Assembly (NCBI GenBank): GCA_000632805.1
Contig: CP007444.1
Span: 1,054,001 to 1,118,000 of the forward strand
DNA from: Dyella jiangningensis
Lineage (GTDB): Bacteria > Pseudomonadota > Gammaproteobacteria > Xanthomonadales > Rhodanobacteraceae
Direction: 5' to 3'
Length of the DNA stretch: 64,000 nt
The notes under the pieces were generated by a model. It ran no database searches. It was given only the letters and a program-made list of their open reading frames with translations, and was not told the DNA's origin. Made by a program: the position numbers and the translations under genes. Below, piece by piece: positions 7,440 through 16,282 of this stretch. Position 1 is the first letter of the stretch; each line of letters opens with the position of its first letter.

Positions 7440-8173
7440 AGATCCTAACGATCGACATCGAGACGCGCCCCAACGAGGTCTATACGTGGGGGCTGTGGAA
7501 TCAGAATGTGGGGCTGAGCCAGATCAAGCAGCCCGGATCTTTGCTGTGTTTCGCCGCCAAGTTCCGCGGTGAGCGTCAGGTGCATTTCCATAGTGCCTGG
7601 GAGGATGGCGAGAAAGGCATGGCAAGGAAACTGCGCGCCCTGTTCAACGAGGCGGATGCGGTATGCGGCTGGAACAGCGATAAGTTCGATATCCGCTGGG
7701 TCTATGCGCAGTTCCTCAAGCATGGCATGGGCAAGCCATCGCCTTTCGCCAAGGTTGACTTGATGAAGTCCGTCAAGCGTCAAGTAGCGTTGCCCAGCTA
7801 TAAGCTGGACTACGTGGCGCGGTGGCTTGGCGTGGGCTCCAAGGTCGATACAGGCGGGTTTGAGCTATGGCTTGACGTGATGGCCGGCGATGCCAAGGCC
7901 CAAGGGTTGATGCGCAAGTACAACATCAACGACACCAAGCTGACGGAAGCGGTGTTTGATCGCCTCCACGAGCGCGGCTGGGTGCTTGGGTTGCCTAATC
8001 ACTCCATCACGGAGGGTGACGCCTGCCCAAACTGTGGCAGCGACAACCTGCGTTGCGAAGGTACGCGCGAGACAAAGACGCGGAGCTATCAGCGGTATCA
8101 GTGCCGTGAATGCCTCACCTGGATTCGGTCAGTTAACTCGTTGCCTCGAAAGGCGAGCATGGTGGTGGCGTGA
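7436..8173 (+). CDS. DnaQ-like 3'-5' exonuclease with C-terminal zinc ribbon
   Basis: The start ILTIDIETRPNEVYTWG carries the DxE of the DEDD exonuclease fold. A middle segment CGWNSDKFDIRWVYAQF holds the second Asp block, and NINDTKLTEAVF the last. The C-terminus adds CPNCGSDNLRC and CRECLTW, a four-Cys zinc ribbon. Similar RNase H-fold proteins occur in phage replication modules. Length is 245 residues from ATG 7,436, which overlaps the previous stop. Confidence 0.8.
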   Translation: MKILTIDIETRPNEVYTWGLWNQNVGLSQIKQPGSLLCFAAKFRGERQVHFHSAWEDGEKGMARKLRALFNEADAVCGWNSDKFDIRWVYAQFLKHGMGKPSPFAKVDLMKSVKRQVALPSYKLDYVARWLGVGSKVDTGGFELWLDVMAGDAKAQGLMRKYNINDTKLTEAVFDRLHERGWVLGLPNHSITEGDACPNCGSDNLRCEGTRETKTRSYQRYQCRECLTWIRSVNSLPRKASMVVA

Positions 8174-8547
8174 TGGACTATCGCGTCTACCTTGGTGGAT
8201 TCCAGCCGGTTGAAGGCGTCCTTTTCCTAAAGGCCGGGATGACAAGTGATGTCAAGTCAAGGATGCAGCATTACGCAAGCATGTTGCCTGGCGGATTGTC
8301 GTTCTTATGGACTGCGAAAGTAGAAAGTAGGCGTGATGCGTTTAGCGGTGAACATGCGCTCATGTCTGCCCTTGAGGCCATTGAAGGCATTAATCCGATC
8401 AGTGGCGAATGGTTTAGATGTGAGGGCGTTTTCGGGAAAAGCGCTGCTATAGATGAGCTTTTAAAGATTGGAACGGCGCACTGGCAGGTGGTAACTGGGG
8501 CCGTAGCTCCATTCGGTGGCGGTAAGCGCGGACGAGGCAGGGCATGA
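8173..8547 (+). CDS. GIY-YIG-like protein (T5orf172/MUG113 type)
   Basis: The 124-residue protein has the compact pattern of the T5orf172/MUG113 branch: VLFLKAGMTSDVKSRMQHYA (the K-G-x-T-x-D-x-x-x-R core), then GEHALMSALEAI and SGEWFRC. The family is related to GIY-YIG nucleases. The tail is Gly-Arg rich. It is coupled to both neighbours by overlaps. Nuclease activity is inferred only from the family. Confidence 0.7.
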   Translation: MDYRVYLGGFQPVEGVLFLKAGMTSDVKSRMQHYASMLPGGLSFLWTAKVESRRDAFSGEHALMSALEAIEGINPISGEWFRCEGVFGKSAAIDELLKIGTAHWQVVTGAVAPFGGGKRGRGRA

Positions 8548-9050
8548 GCATCATAGATAAGACTGTATTAGTGCCCTGCTATGACGTGCGCGGGCACGAC
8601 ACTGAGACTTCGCTGATAGGGCCAATCACAGAGCGGATTATTGACGCTGACCGTTTCGTTCGGTGTGAATTTCAAAACGGCATGCCCAATTGGATGCTAT
8701 ACCGGACGGCATTGGCTGGCGATTCTCTGTACCTGCCTAAGCTTCGCCAGTGGGTCATTGCCTTCACGCTGGTCTATGCCATGGATGGCGGCGTTAAACG
8801 CGAGGCCATCACCGATGAGCTAATCGGCTGTGCAGCCCTTGATGCCCTGTCGATGCTCGTTTACCTGCGTCCGCTTCAGGGCTACCGCATCACTGCCGAA
8901 GCCATCGGGACGAACCACAAGACCTACTGGCGCCTGCGCGAGGCCGTCTACAAGCGCATGAAGGCAAGCTTGGACGAATATTGGATTCGGATGCTCGCCG
9001 CTTACTGGCAGGTAGCCCTAGTAGAACGAAAAATGACTAGGAAATCCTGA
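8544..9050 (+). CDS. Putative late-gene regulator in the position of antiterminator Q
   Basis: This 168-residue protein is the last gene before the lysis cassette, where lambdoid phages place Q. Its C-terminal part (EAIGTNHKTYWRLREAVYKR) looks like a helix-turn-helix, and the sequence is otherwise helical. I do not recognise it as a defined Q family member. If it is the late activator it would switch on the amber-rich operon downstream. It overlaps the GIY-YIG gene by ATGA and has no TAG. Confidence 0.6.
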   Translation: MSIIDKTVLVPCYDVRGHDTETSLIGPITERIIDADRFVRCEFQNGMPNWMLYRTALAGDSLYLPKLRQWVIAFTLVYAMDGGVKREAITDELIGCAALDALSMLVYLRPLQGYRITAEAIGTNHKTYWRLREAVYKRMKASLDEYWIRMLAAYWQVALVERKMTRKS

Positions 9051-9168
9051 ACGCCGAGGGGCAACGCCGTAAACCGCTTATAGACTGACAAGGTAGTCGA
9101 ACAGTGGTGTCTCCACCGGCTACCGCCGCTGCGACCGCAACGGCCAGCGGCACTGATTAGGGGTGACC
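9051..9168 (+). promoter_or_regulatory. Early/late boundary with two hairpins, likely late promoter or leader
   Basis: No gene fits here. One hairpin pairs GGTAG (9,092) with CTACC (9,120-9,124) and inside it GTGG with CCAC. A second pairs CCGCTG (9,126) with CAGCGG (9,145). AACGCCG occurs twice (9,050 and 9,063). The position equals the pR'-qut region of lambdoid phages. A TATAGA at 9,080 could be a -10, without a clear -35. No tRNA cloverleaf was found on either strand. Confidence 0.5.
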
Positions 9169-9429
9169 ATGAGCGACGAGACGGACGACGACGATCTGCC
9201 CCAGCTTGACGTTCAGTGGGATAGCGAAGGCTCGTCCGAATACGTGCAGTGCGCGACGTGCCAAGTGATAGCCCCTGCCGGTTGGGAGGCTGCCGCTGCA
9301 AAGCTTGGCGCTGTCCTGTTCCGTATCCAGGAGAAGACCGGCGATGTGGAAGTTCTGGAATCCTTGGACAAGCCGTGGCGACAAGCCGGTAAAGCCGCAC
9401 GTACCGGCGCCGTTTCAGCGGTCAAATAA
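9169..9429 (+). CDS. Small acidic protein with CxxC motif
   Basis: The 86-residue protein starts at ATG 9,169 after a GGGGTGA ribosome site, opens with an Asp run (DETDDDD) and has a CATC pair at about residue 28. It ends in TAA one base before the endolysin gene. It lacks TAG. The function is unknown; GTG 9,163 is an alternative start. Confidence 0.6.
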   Translation: MSDETDDDDLPQLDVQWDSEGSSEYVQCATCQVIAPAGWEAAAAKLGAVLFRIQEKTGDVEVLESLDKPWRQAGKAARTGAVSAVK

Positions 9430-9430
9430 G

Positions 9431-9964
9431 ATGGATTCCGCCACCCTACAGGCAGCCGTAGGCTGTGACGCGTCGCATGGCGATACCTACGCTCCGTTCA
9501 TGACGGAGGCCATGCAGAAGTTCGGCATTGGCACGACTGACCGCTAGGCCATGTTCCTTGCTTAGGTGGGGCATGAGTCGGGAAGTCTCCGATATGCCAC
9601 CGAGTTATGGGGTCCGACGCCGGCATAGGAGCGATACGAGGGAAATCCTCAGCTAGGCAACACGTAGCCCGGAGATGGTTTCAAGTTTCGCGGCCGGGGG
9701 CTGATCCAGCTTACCGGTCGCAAGAATTACCAAGCATGCAGTACGGCGCTAGGCGTGGACTTCATCACCCAGCCCGACTTGCTTGCTCAGCCGTATTACG
9801 CCGCACTGTCTGCCGCCTGGTTTTGGGCCAGTCACGGGCTAAACGAAGTTGCCGATACCGGCGATTTCGAGAAAGTAACCAAGATCATCAACGGCGGTTT
9901 GAACGGACAGGCTGACCGCCTTGCACGTCTCGCCCAAGCTTAGAACGCGTTGCAGGGGACGTGA
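9431..9964 (+). CDS. Endolysin, glycoside hydrolase family 19, five TAG codons
   Basis: With TAG read as Gln this is a 177-residue GH19 enzyme that would cut peptidoglycan. Landmarks in order are AMFLA-TAG-VGHESG with the catalytic Glu, ELWGPTPA-TAG-ERYEG, LGNT-TAG-PGDG, then FRGRGLIQLTGRKNY and INGGLNG. In the family the residue before VGHESG and the one in LGNTxPGDG are Gln, so TAG replaces conserved Gln near the active site. TAGs lie at 9,545, 9,563, 9,626, 9,665 and 9,941; the gene also uses CAG eight times and CAA twice. In the standard code only a 38-residue stub would form. Confidence 0.9.
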
Positions 9965-9965
9965 A

Positions 9966-10163
9966 ATGTTGCGAGACGAAGTGATTGATTCGGTGAAGGC
10001 TATGGGCGTTGCGGCCTTTACCGGAGCGAGTTGGCTCAACATCAGCTTCGGCTAGTTCATCACGTTTGTGGGTGGTCTATACACCCTGATCGTGGCAGGT
10101 GAAAAGTTCTACAAGGGCGGCCAATGGCTGCTGAAGAAGTTCAAGAAGCCCCCGGAGGGCTGA
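9966..10163 (+). CDS. Holin-like protein, one TAG
   Basis: The 65-residue protein has one or two hydrophobic segments (VAAFTGASWLNISFG and FITFVGGLYTLIVAGEKFY) and a Lys-rich tail, as in small phage holins. TAG at 10,053 lies inside the membrane region (SFG-TAG-FITF) and would truncate it to 29 residues. The gene begins one base after the endolysin stop. It would form the membrane lesion that lets the endolysin out. A 15-codon frame at 10,166-10,213 follows, with no evident role. Confidence 0.75.
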
Positions 10164-10216
10164 CCATGGCTGATAAAACTGGCTTCAACGCATCGGATCG
10201 GGACGGTATCTGACCT

Positions 10217-10810
10217 ATGCGCACCATCCTGCTGGCTCTAGTCCTCTTTGTCGCAGGGTGCGCATCTAACCCGGTCGGCATGGTGCATGACACCACGCAC
10301 CATCTGGCGATGACAGGATTGTTCGGTCAGGGCAGTTGCAGCGGTACGGCCATCGGTCCTCATGCGATCCTGACAGCTGAACACTGCATATCCGGTGTGT
10401 ACAGCTTGTCAGTAGACGGCAAGACGGTGGCGATCAAGAGTGTGCTGCTTGACCATGCCGACCATGCGATTGTCATCACAGACACATGGTTCGATGACTT
10501 CGCCTATGTGGCCGACGAACCGGGATAGGGCGAGCAGATCTTCATCTGCGGCAATCCCGGCGAGTTGACCGACCAGTGCCGATTCGGTCGGGTGAGTGGG
10601 TATCAGGTCGAAGAGAACCGCCGCTGGACGCTGTACGACATTAACGCGTTCTTCGGTGACTCGGGCTCAGCCATTTTCGACATGCAGGGCCGTATCGTCG
10701 GGGTGGTTTCCATCATGGTTCCTCAGGTCTACGGGCAGGGTTACATGAAGCTGATGGGGGGACTACCGCTGGCATTTACCAAGGAACAATGGACCAAGGC
10801 CCATGGCTAA
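10217..10810 (+). CDS. Trypsin-like serine protease lipoprotein, one TAG
   Basis: The protein opens with a lipoprotein signal (ILLALVLFVAGC, lipobox Cys at residue 15). The chymotrypsin fold is marked by CSGTAIGPHAILTAEHC (catalytic His) and FFGDSGSAIFDMQGRIVGVV (catalytic Ser); a central Asp is likely in LLDHADHAIV. TAG at 10,526 splits it between the two lobes (EPG-TAG-GEQIF), so the Ser is made only by readthrough. The mature protein would sit in the envelope. Position inside the lysis cassette suggests a role in envelope breakdown or exclusion, which is unusual. Confidence 0.82.
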
Positions 10811-10880
10811 GGTCGTCCTCACGTTTGCAGGATTGCTCTGCGTGGTCCTGTATGTCTATTTCAGCAAGCCTTGCGAGTGA
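10803..10880 (+). CDS. 25-aa single-pass membrane peptide
   Basis: A tiny frame overlaps the protease stop and encodes one hydrophobic helix (VLTFAGLLCVVLYVYF) with a charged end. It may be a small lysis accessory such as an antiholin or spanin part. Confidence is limited by size. Confidence 0.45.
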   Translation: MAKVVLTFAGLLCVVLYVYFSKPCE

Positions 10881-10882
10881 TC

Positions 10883-10978
10883 ATGAGTCCTGATTCCGTA
10901 CATGAGATTTGCGATGCCGCAATCATGATTGTCATCATCGTTATGGCTATGTGGCCCGAGCGAGCTGACAAGGAATAA
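10883..10978 (+). CDS. 31-aa small membrane peptide
   Basis: A frame three bases after the previous stop encodes a hydrophobic core (AAIMIVIIVMAMW) between charged ends, and stops two bases before the 3TM holin gene. Packing in the lysis cassette supports it; function is unknown. Confidence 0.45.
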   Translation: MSPDSVHEICDAAIMIVIIVMAMWPERADKE

Positions 10979-10980
10979 CC

Positions 10981-11392
10981 CATGAGCCTCACCGGACTTG
11001 GCGAAGTTTCCGACCTCGCAACGACCATCATCAACAAGTTCTGGCCGGATAAGACATAGGCCGAGAAAGACCAGGCTGCGCTCGCCCTGCAAGAGTTTCA
11101 AGGCGAGCTTGCACAGCTTCAGGGTCAGCTTGAGGTAGACAAGGCTGAGGCATCCAATGCTTCGGTATTCGTTGCTGGCTGGCGCCCCGCTGTGGGCTGG
11201 GTGTGTGCCTTGGCGTTTGGATGGACCTATGTCCTTGCACCTATTGTGGCTTATGCCGCCAAGCTGGCAGGCAGCACGGTTGTATTGCCGGTCCTCGACC
11301 TATCCCAGCTCTCTCCTGTCCTGATGGGCATGTTGGGCCTGGGTGTCATGCGGACCTTTGAGAAGGTCAACGGGATCAAGGCTGGTCACTAA
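10981..11392 (+). CDS. 3TM-type holin, one TAG
   Basis: Read through TAG at 11,057 this is a 136-residue protein. The N-terminal part ends in a Gln-rich helix (QEFQGELAQLQGQLE). It is followed by the conserved GWRPAVGWVCALAFGW segment and further membrane helices at TYVLAPIVAYAA and MGMLGLGVMRTFEK. This matches the family of three-helix holins found in tailed phages and gene transfer agents. The TAG follows WPDKT; in the standard code only 25 residues form and the whole membrane part is lost. Confidence 0.8.
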
Positions 11393-11643
11393 TGTCTGAT
11401 GGGGCGCGCGTAGGTGCAAACGACGGCTCTAACCCGTCTAACGTCGGCGCAATTCCGACCGCCCCCGCCATTGAGGCAAAGAAGGAAAGGGCGCGCAAGT
11501 TGTTTAGCGTACTCGCAAAAGCTGATTTCAGCGCAGAAAGCCAGCTTCCCATATATATCAACAGGGACATATACGTTGACGATTTCACCGGCATCTAGGT
11601 AAGCGAAGACTGGTGGCCCGGGGACGAACATGACACCCCTTGA
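11392..11643 (+). CDS. Hypothetical late protein, one TAG near the end
   Basis: The frame starts in a TAATG overlap and encodes 68 residues up to TAG 11,596. Readthrough adds VSEDWWPGDEHDTP and ends at TGA 11,641-11,643, overlapping the next start by 14 bases. No family is recognised. The acidic, Trp-rich tail looks like a genuine protein end. Confidence 0.55.
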
Positions 11644-11830
11644 CGTACTGGACGAGCGAGCCAGCGATCTACTTGGCGAATTCCTCGCAGAGAATGAGAT
11701 TGCGCTGCTGATCCATACCAAGGGTAACGATGTGCGCGTGATCGCACCTGACTACCAACGTCACTATCTGGCAAAGATGCTCAGGATTGCAGCGAGCATG
11801 CTTGAGACGCCGGATCATTCACTCAATTGA
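11630..11830 (+). CDS. Small late hypothetical protein (66 aa)
   Basis: A compact, acidic helical protein with no TAG (LLGEFLAENEIALLIHTKGN, DYQRHYLAKMLRIA). It lies before the terminase genes. The function is unknown. Confidence 0.6.
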   Translation: MTPLDVLDERASDLLGEFLAENEIALLIHTKGNDVRVIAPDYQRHYLAKMLRIAASMLETPDHSLN

Positions 11831-11864
11831 ACAATGGCGTTCTCATTGAGAACAAGACTGAACA

Positions 11865-12134
11865 ATGGCCTTCAAAAAGGGACAATCAGGCAATCCGGGC
11901 GGTCGTCCTAAGCTATTGGGCGAAGTCTAGGAGGCTGCCAGGAAGTTCACTGCTGACGCGGTGAAGACGCTGGCAGAGATCATGAAGGACAAGGAATAGC
12001 CGCCTGCTGCGCGCGTGAAGGCGTCGGAAGTCCTGCTAGATCGTGGCTGGGGCAAGCCGGGCCAGTCGCTTGAAATGACTGGCAAGGATGGTGGGCCGCT
12101 TGTTATCGCCACCAATTTGGATGAGCAGGTTTGA
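11865..12134 (+). CDS. Small terminase-like protein, two TAGs
   Basis: The 89-residue protein begins FKKGQSGNPGGRPKLLGEV, the start motif of a small phage DNA-packaging/DUF5681-like family. It continues with a helix (ARRKFTADAV-like) and PAARVKASEVLLDRGWGKPG. TAGs at 11,928 (LGEV-TAG-EAA) and 11,997 (KDKE-TAG-PPAAR) sit in helices; Gln fits both. It is followed directly by the large terminase, whose TTG start overlaps its TGA. The role as DNA-recognition subunit is inferred from position and family. Confidence 0.78.
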
Positions 12135-13474
12135 AGTTCACCGCCAAGCAGGAAGCCGCCTAGACCGTTCTAGCTGGCCCTGCCACGCACATCATGCTGT
12201 TTGGCGGGTCGCGTAGTGGCAAGACCTTCCTGCTGGTGCGGAACGTCGTGATGCGCGCCCTGAAGGCTCCCAAGAGTCGGCACGCCATCCTTCGTTTCCG
12301 GTTCAACCACGTGAAGGCGTCAATTGTCGCCGACACGTTTCCGAAGGTAATGGACCTGTGCTTCAAGGGCGTCCGCTGGGACTTGAACAAGACCGAGTGG
12401 TTTGCTGAGCTGCCCAACGGCAGCTAGATTTGGTTTGCGGGGCTGGACGACAAGGAACGCACCGAGAAGATCCTCGGCCAGGAATACGCCACCATTTATC
12501 TGAACGAGTGTTCACAGATTCCATGGGGAAGCGTTGGCGTGGCGCTGACGCGACTGGCTCAGAAGGTGACGCAGCAGATTGAGGGTCGGGAAGATAGGCC
12601 GCTTCAGCCCCGTATGTACTATGACTGCAATCCGCCGAGTAAGGCGCATTGGTCGTATCTGGTCTTCATCCAGAAGCGAGATCCCGAGACGAAGGCTAAT
12701 CTGCCCCGTCCTGACGATTACGCGAACTTCCAGATCAACCCGCAGGACAACGCGGAGAATCTGTCGGATGGCTACCTCGACACGCTCAGCGGCCTTAGTG
12801 CGCGGCTTAGGAAGCGATTCCTAGACGGCAACTTTGCCGATGCGACGCCCAACCAGCTGTTCGCAGCGGAGACTATCGACAAGTGGAGAGCGCATGAGCT
12901 TCCTGACATGGTTAGGGTCATTGTTGGGGTCGATCCTTCCGGATCAGGGGATGTGGACAACGCTGATAACGATGCCATCGGTATCGTCGTCGGCGGACTT
13001 GGTACTGACGGCAACGCCTACCTGCTTGAAGATTGCACGGTCAAAGCAGGCCCCAAAACCTGGGGCGATATCGCTGCGAGTGCCTACGACCGACATTCTG
13101 CGGACATTGTTGTTGGCGAAATCAACTTCGGCGGCGCGATGGTCAAGCACGTCATCGAAACCGCAAGGCCGCGAACGCCGTTCAAGTAGGTCACGGCATC
13201 ACGCGGAAAGGCCGTACGTGCAGAACCCTTTTCCGCTCTGTATGAGCAAGGCAAGATTCGTCACGCAGGCACCTTTAACGAACTGGAAGACGAGCTGACG
13301 GCCTTCTCTACCGTGGGCTATCTCGGCGAATACTCCCCGAACCGTGCCGATGCGTGGATTTGGGTACTGACTGAACTGTTCCCGGGCATTGTGAAGCCAC
13401 GCAAAGAGAAAACCGAGGTCAAGATGCCGCTCCGTCTCAATCTGTCAAACACCAACACGGGCTGGATGCAGTGA
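12131..13474 (+). CDS. Large terminase, three TAGs
   Basis: A TTG start overlapping the upstream TGA gives 447 residues. Walker A is GGSRSGKT at about residue 26 and the Walker B-like segment is TIYLNECSQIPW. The nuclease domain begins VGVDPSGSGDVDNADND and includes the acidic cluster of the RNase H fold. TAGs at 12,161 (EAA-TAG-T), 12,425 (NGS-TAG-IWFAG) and 13,187 (PFK-TAG-VTASRGK) fall where related terminases carry Gln or polar residues. Without readthrough the ATPase and nuclease would be in separate fragments. It drives DNA into the procapsid through the portal. Confidence 0.9.
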
Positions 13475-15534
13475 AAGACGAGGAAAAGATCGTCCGCGAG
13501 GCCTAGAAGCGCTTCAAGCGCTGCCAGGATTGGGAGTCCCAGGCCCGTGACAACTTCCTGGAAGACTATAAGTTCGCCAATGGTGACGCGGACAATGGCT
13601 ACCAGTGGCCGAACGAGTTGCGCAAGACGCGATCGATCGACAACCGTCCCGCCCTGACAATCAACAAGACCCGTCAACACAACCTACAGATCATCAACGA
13701 CTGCCGGTAGAACAAGGCGTCGGTCAGGGTGAGCCCGGTAGGCGGTGGCGCGACCAAGGAGGCCGCAGACGTCTTTGAGGGGATGGTTCGGCATATCGAG
13801 TACATCTCCAACGCCCAAAGCGTCTACGACACGGCCAACACCTTCCAGGTCTAGGCGGGCATTGGCTACTGGCGCGTTGTCACCGACTACCCGAACGATA
13901 AGACGTTCGACCAGGAAATCTACCTACGCCGCGTCCGTGACCCGCTGTCGGTTTATCTGGACCCGGATATCAACGAGTTTGACGGTTCGGATGCGCGTTT
14001 CGGCTTCGTCTTCGAAGACATGCCGCGCGAAATCTTCGAGAAGGAATATCCGAAGCTCAAGGATCAGGTGCCGCGCAACACCCTGAACGAGGGTGGCGAT
14101 TGGGTCACGAAAGACCATGTGCGTGTCGCTGAGTATTACCGCAAGACGGAGAAGAAAGACCTACTCATCTCGCTGGCTGATGGCGTGGTCAAGGCTTCCG
14201 ACCTTCCGCCTGAGATTCGCGACGAGCTGCTGGCCGATCCGAACACCAAATCCCGCGACATTATCGAGCAGCAGATCGAGTGGTATCTGATCGCAGGCTC
14301 GGAGATTGCCGAAAAGCGGGAATGGCTTGGCAAGTACGTCCCGATTGTCCGCGTGGTGGGCGAAGAAACGGTCATTGACGGCCAGCTGGACCGTAAGGGT
14401 CATACGCGAGCCCTGAAAGACCCGCAGCGCACTTACAACTACTGGACCTCGGCAGCGGTCGAACACGTCGCCTTGCAGTCAAAGACGCCCTATATCGCTC
14501 CCGCACAGGCGATTGAGGGTTACGAGACGTATTGGGAATCGGCCAACCGCGATAACTTCTCGGTGCTGCCCTACAACGGTCTGGATGACGCAGGCAATCC
14601 AATTGCTCCCCCGCAGCGCCAGGCAGCGCCCGAATTCTCGCCGGCCTACATGCAGGGTATGCAGGTCGCTGCACAGGAGATGATGCTTGTCTCCGGCCAG
14701 TACGAGTCTCAGATGGGCGAGAAGTCCAATGAGCGTACTGGCATTGCGATTCAGGAACGGCAGCGCAAGGCGGACAACTCGACCTATCACTATGTGGATC
14801 ATCAGGCTGTCGCTATCCGGTTCACGGGCCGCATCCTGATCGACCTGATCCCGAAGATTTACGACACGCAGCGCGTGATTCGCATCCTGGCGGAGAACGG
14901 TGACCAGTCGCAGGTGATGATCGACCCCACAGCCCAGCAGGCTTATCAGGCTCAGCAAGGCGCCGTAGAGGCCATCTTCAACCCGCGCGTGGGTGAGTAT
15001 GACGTCATCTCTGAAGTCGGTCCGGCATTCGCTACCAAGCGTGAGGAAGCGTTCAACGCCCTGACGCAGATTGCCACGCAGTCGCCCGAGCTGATGCAGG
15101 TTGCTGGTGACTTGGTCATGAAGGCCGCTGACTTCCCGATGGCGGAAGAGTTGGCCGAACGTCTCAAGAACATGGTGCCGCCGCAGGCCTTGGGTGGTCC
15201 GAGTCCGCAGGTCATGCAGCTTCAGCAGCAGCTCCAAGCCTGTCAGAAGGCGCTAGAGAGCGTCACGCAGCATCTTGCCGACGAGAAGAATAGGCGCACG
15301 TCGGTGGAGCAGCAGAAGGATATCGACGCATTCAAGGCGGAAACAGACCGCATGGATGCCCTGAAGGATGTTAACCCGGCTGTGCTTGAGCCCATCCTCA
15401 AGAAGCTGGTGTACGAGTCATTGCGTGAAAGTCTAAGTCCTGTCGTGGCCGCGAGCGTTACGGCCATGGCTGCCGCGTAGAAACCCGAACCGGAAGGGGA
15501 AACCGGGCCTAATCCAACATAGAGCGAGTCATGA
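13471..15534 (+). CDS. Portal protein, P22-type, five TAGs
   Basis: GTG 13,471 overlaps the terminase stop. The 687-residue product resembles the P22 portal family (about 725 aa): NRPALTINKTRQHNLQIIND, EGMVRHIEYISNAQSVYDTA, TFQV-TAG-AGIGYWR, then EKSNERTGIAIQERQR and a C-terminal Gln-rich barrel. TAGs at 13,504, 13,708 (DCR-TAG-NK) and 13,852 sit in highly conserved positions that are Gln in relatives I recall. The last two (15,478, 15,520) extend the protein to a TGA that overlaps the scaffold ATG, as do other gene pairs here. Confidence 0.92.
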
Positions 15535-16265
15535 GCGAAAACGAAGACGGTTCCCTGACCGAAGAACAGGTGCAGACCCCCGCTGAAGAAGTTGCCGTTT
15601 CGGGGACGGAAGAAGTAAGCCAGCCTGAGGCTGAAAAGCCCGAAGGCTAGGGTGAGGAACAGCCCAAGGAACGCACGCCATGGTTCCAGAAGCGTATCGA
15701 TGAACTCACCCGGGAGAAATGGGAAGCTCGCCGTGAGGCGGATGCTGCAAAGGCTCTCGCTGAGCAGTTGCGCAACCGTCAGCCCGGTGACGAAGCGAAG
15801 CCCGAGATTCCCGACGTGGAAGCGTTGGCGGTCAAGAAGGCTCAAGAGCTGTTCGAACAGAAAAGCTTTAACGAGGCGTGCAACACCACTTACCAGAAGG
15901 GCAAGGAGTCCTTTCAGGACTTTGACGAAGCTGTGAAGGGTCACTCGCTGCTGGGTGACTTGGGCCAGCGTCGCGAGTACTTGGAAGCAATCAACAGCCT
16001 GCCCAATGGGCCGCAAGTCTATCACCACCTCGGCAAGCATCTGGACGACGCCGCGCATATCCTGTCGCTCCCTCCCGTCAAGATGGCTTTGGAGCTGACG
16101 AAAGTCAGTGACAAGCTGTCCAAACCTGCTCCTGTGTCGAAAGCCCCTGCACCGATCAAGCCGCTAGGCGGTGGTGGTTCGCATGAAACGGACCCCTCCA
16201 AAATGTCCATTGATGAATGGATCAAGTGGCGCGACGATCAGGCGGACAAGGCACGTCACCGTTAA
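15531..16265 (+). CDS. Scaffolding protein, one TAG
   Basis: The 244-residue protein is acidic and Glu/Gln-rich at the start, with TPWFQKRIDELTREKWEARR and long helices after it, and ends HETDPSKMSIDEWIKWRDDQ. This is the pattern of P22-like scaffolds placed between portal and coat. TAG at 15,648 lies in the acidic N-terminal region (PEG-TAG-GEEQ). The scaffold directs coat assembly and leaves the procapsid. Confidence 0.82.
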
Positions 16266-16282
16266 TTCATTGAGAGAATCTC

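Noticed and set aside
9051..9168. A suppressor tRNA gene at the early/late boundary
   Set aside because: Hairpins are present, but no acceptor stem, T-loop or CTA anticodon loop with T33 could be placed on either strand.
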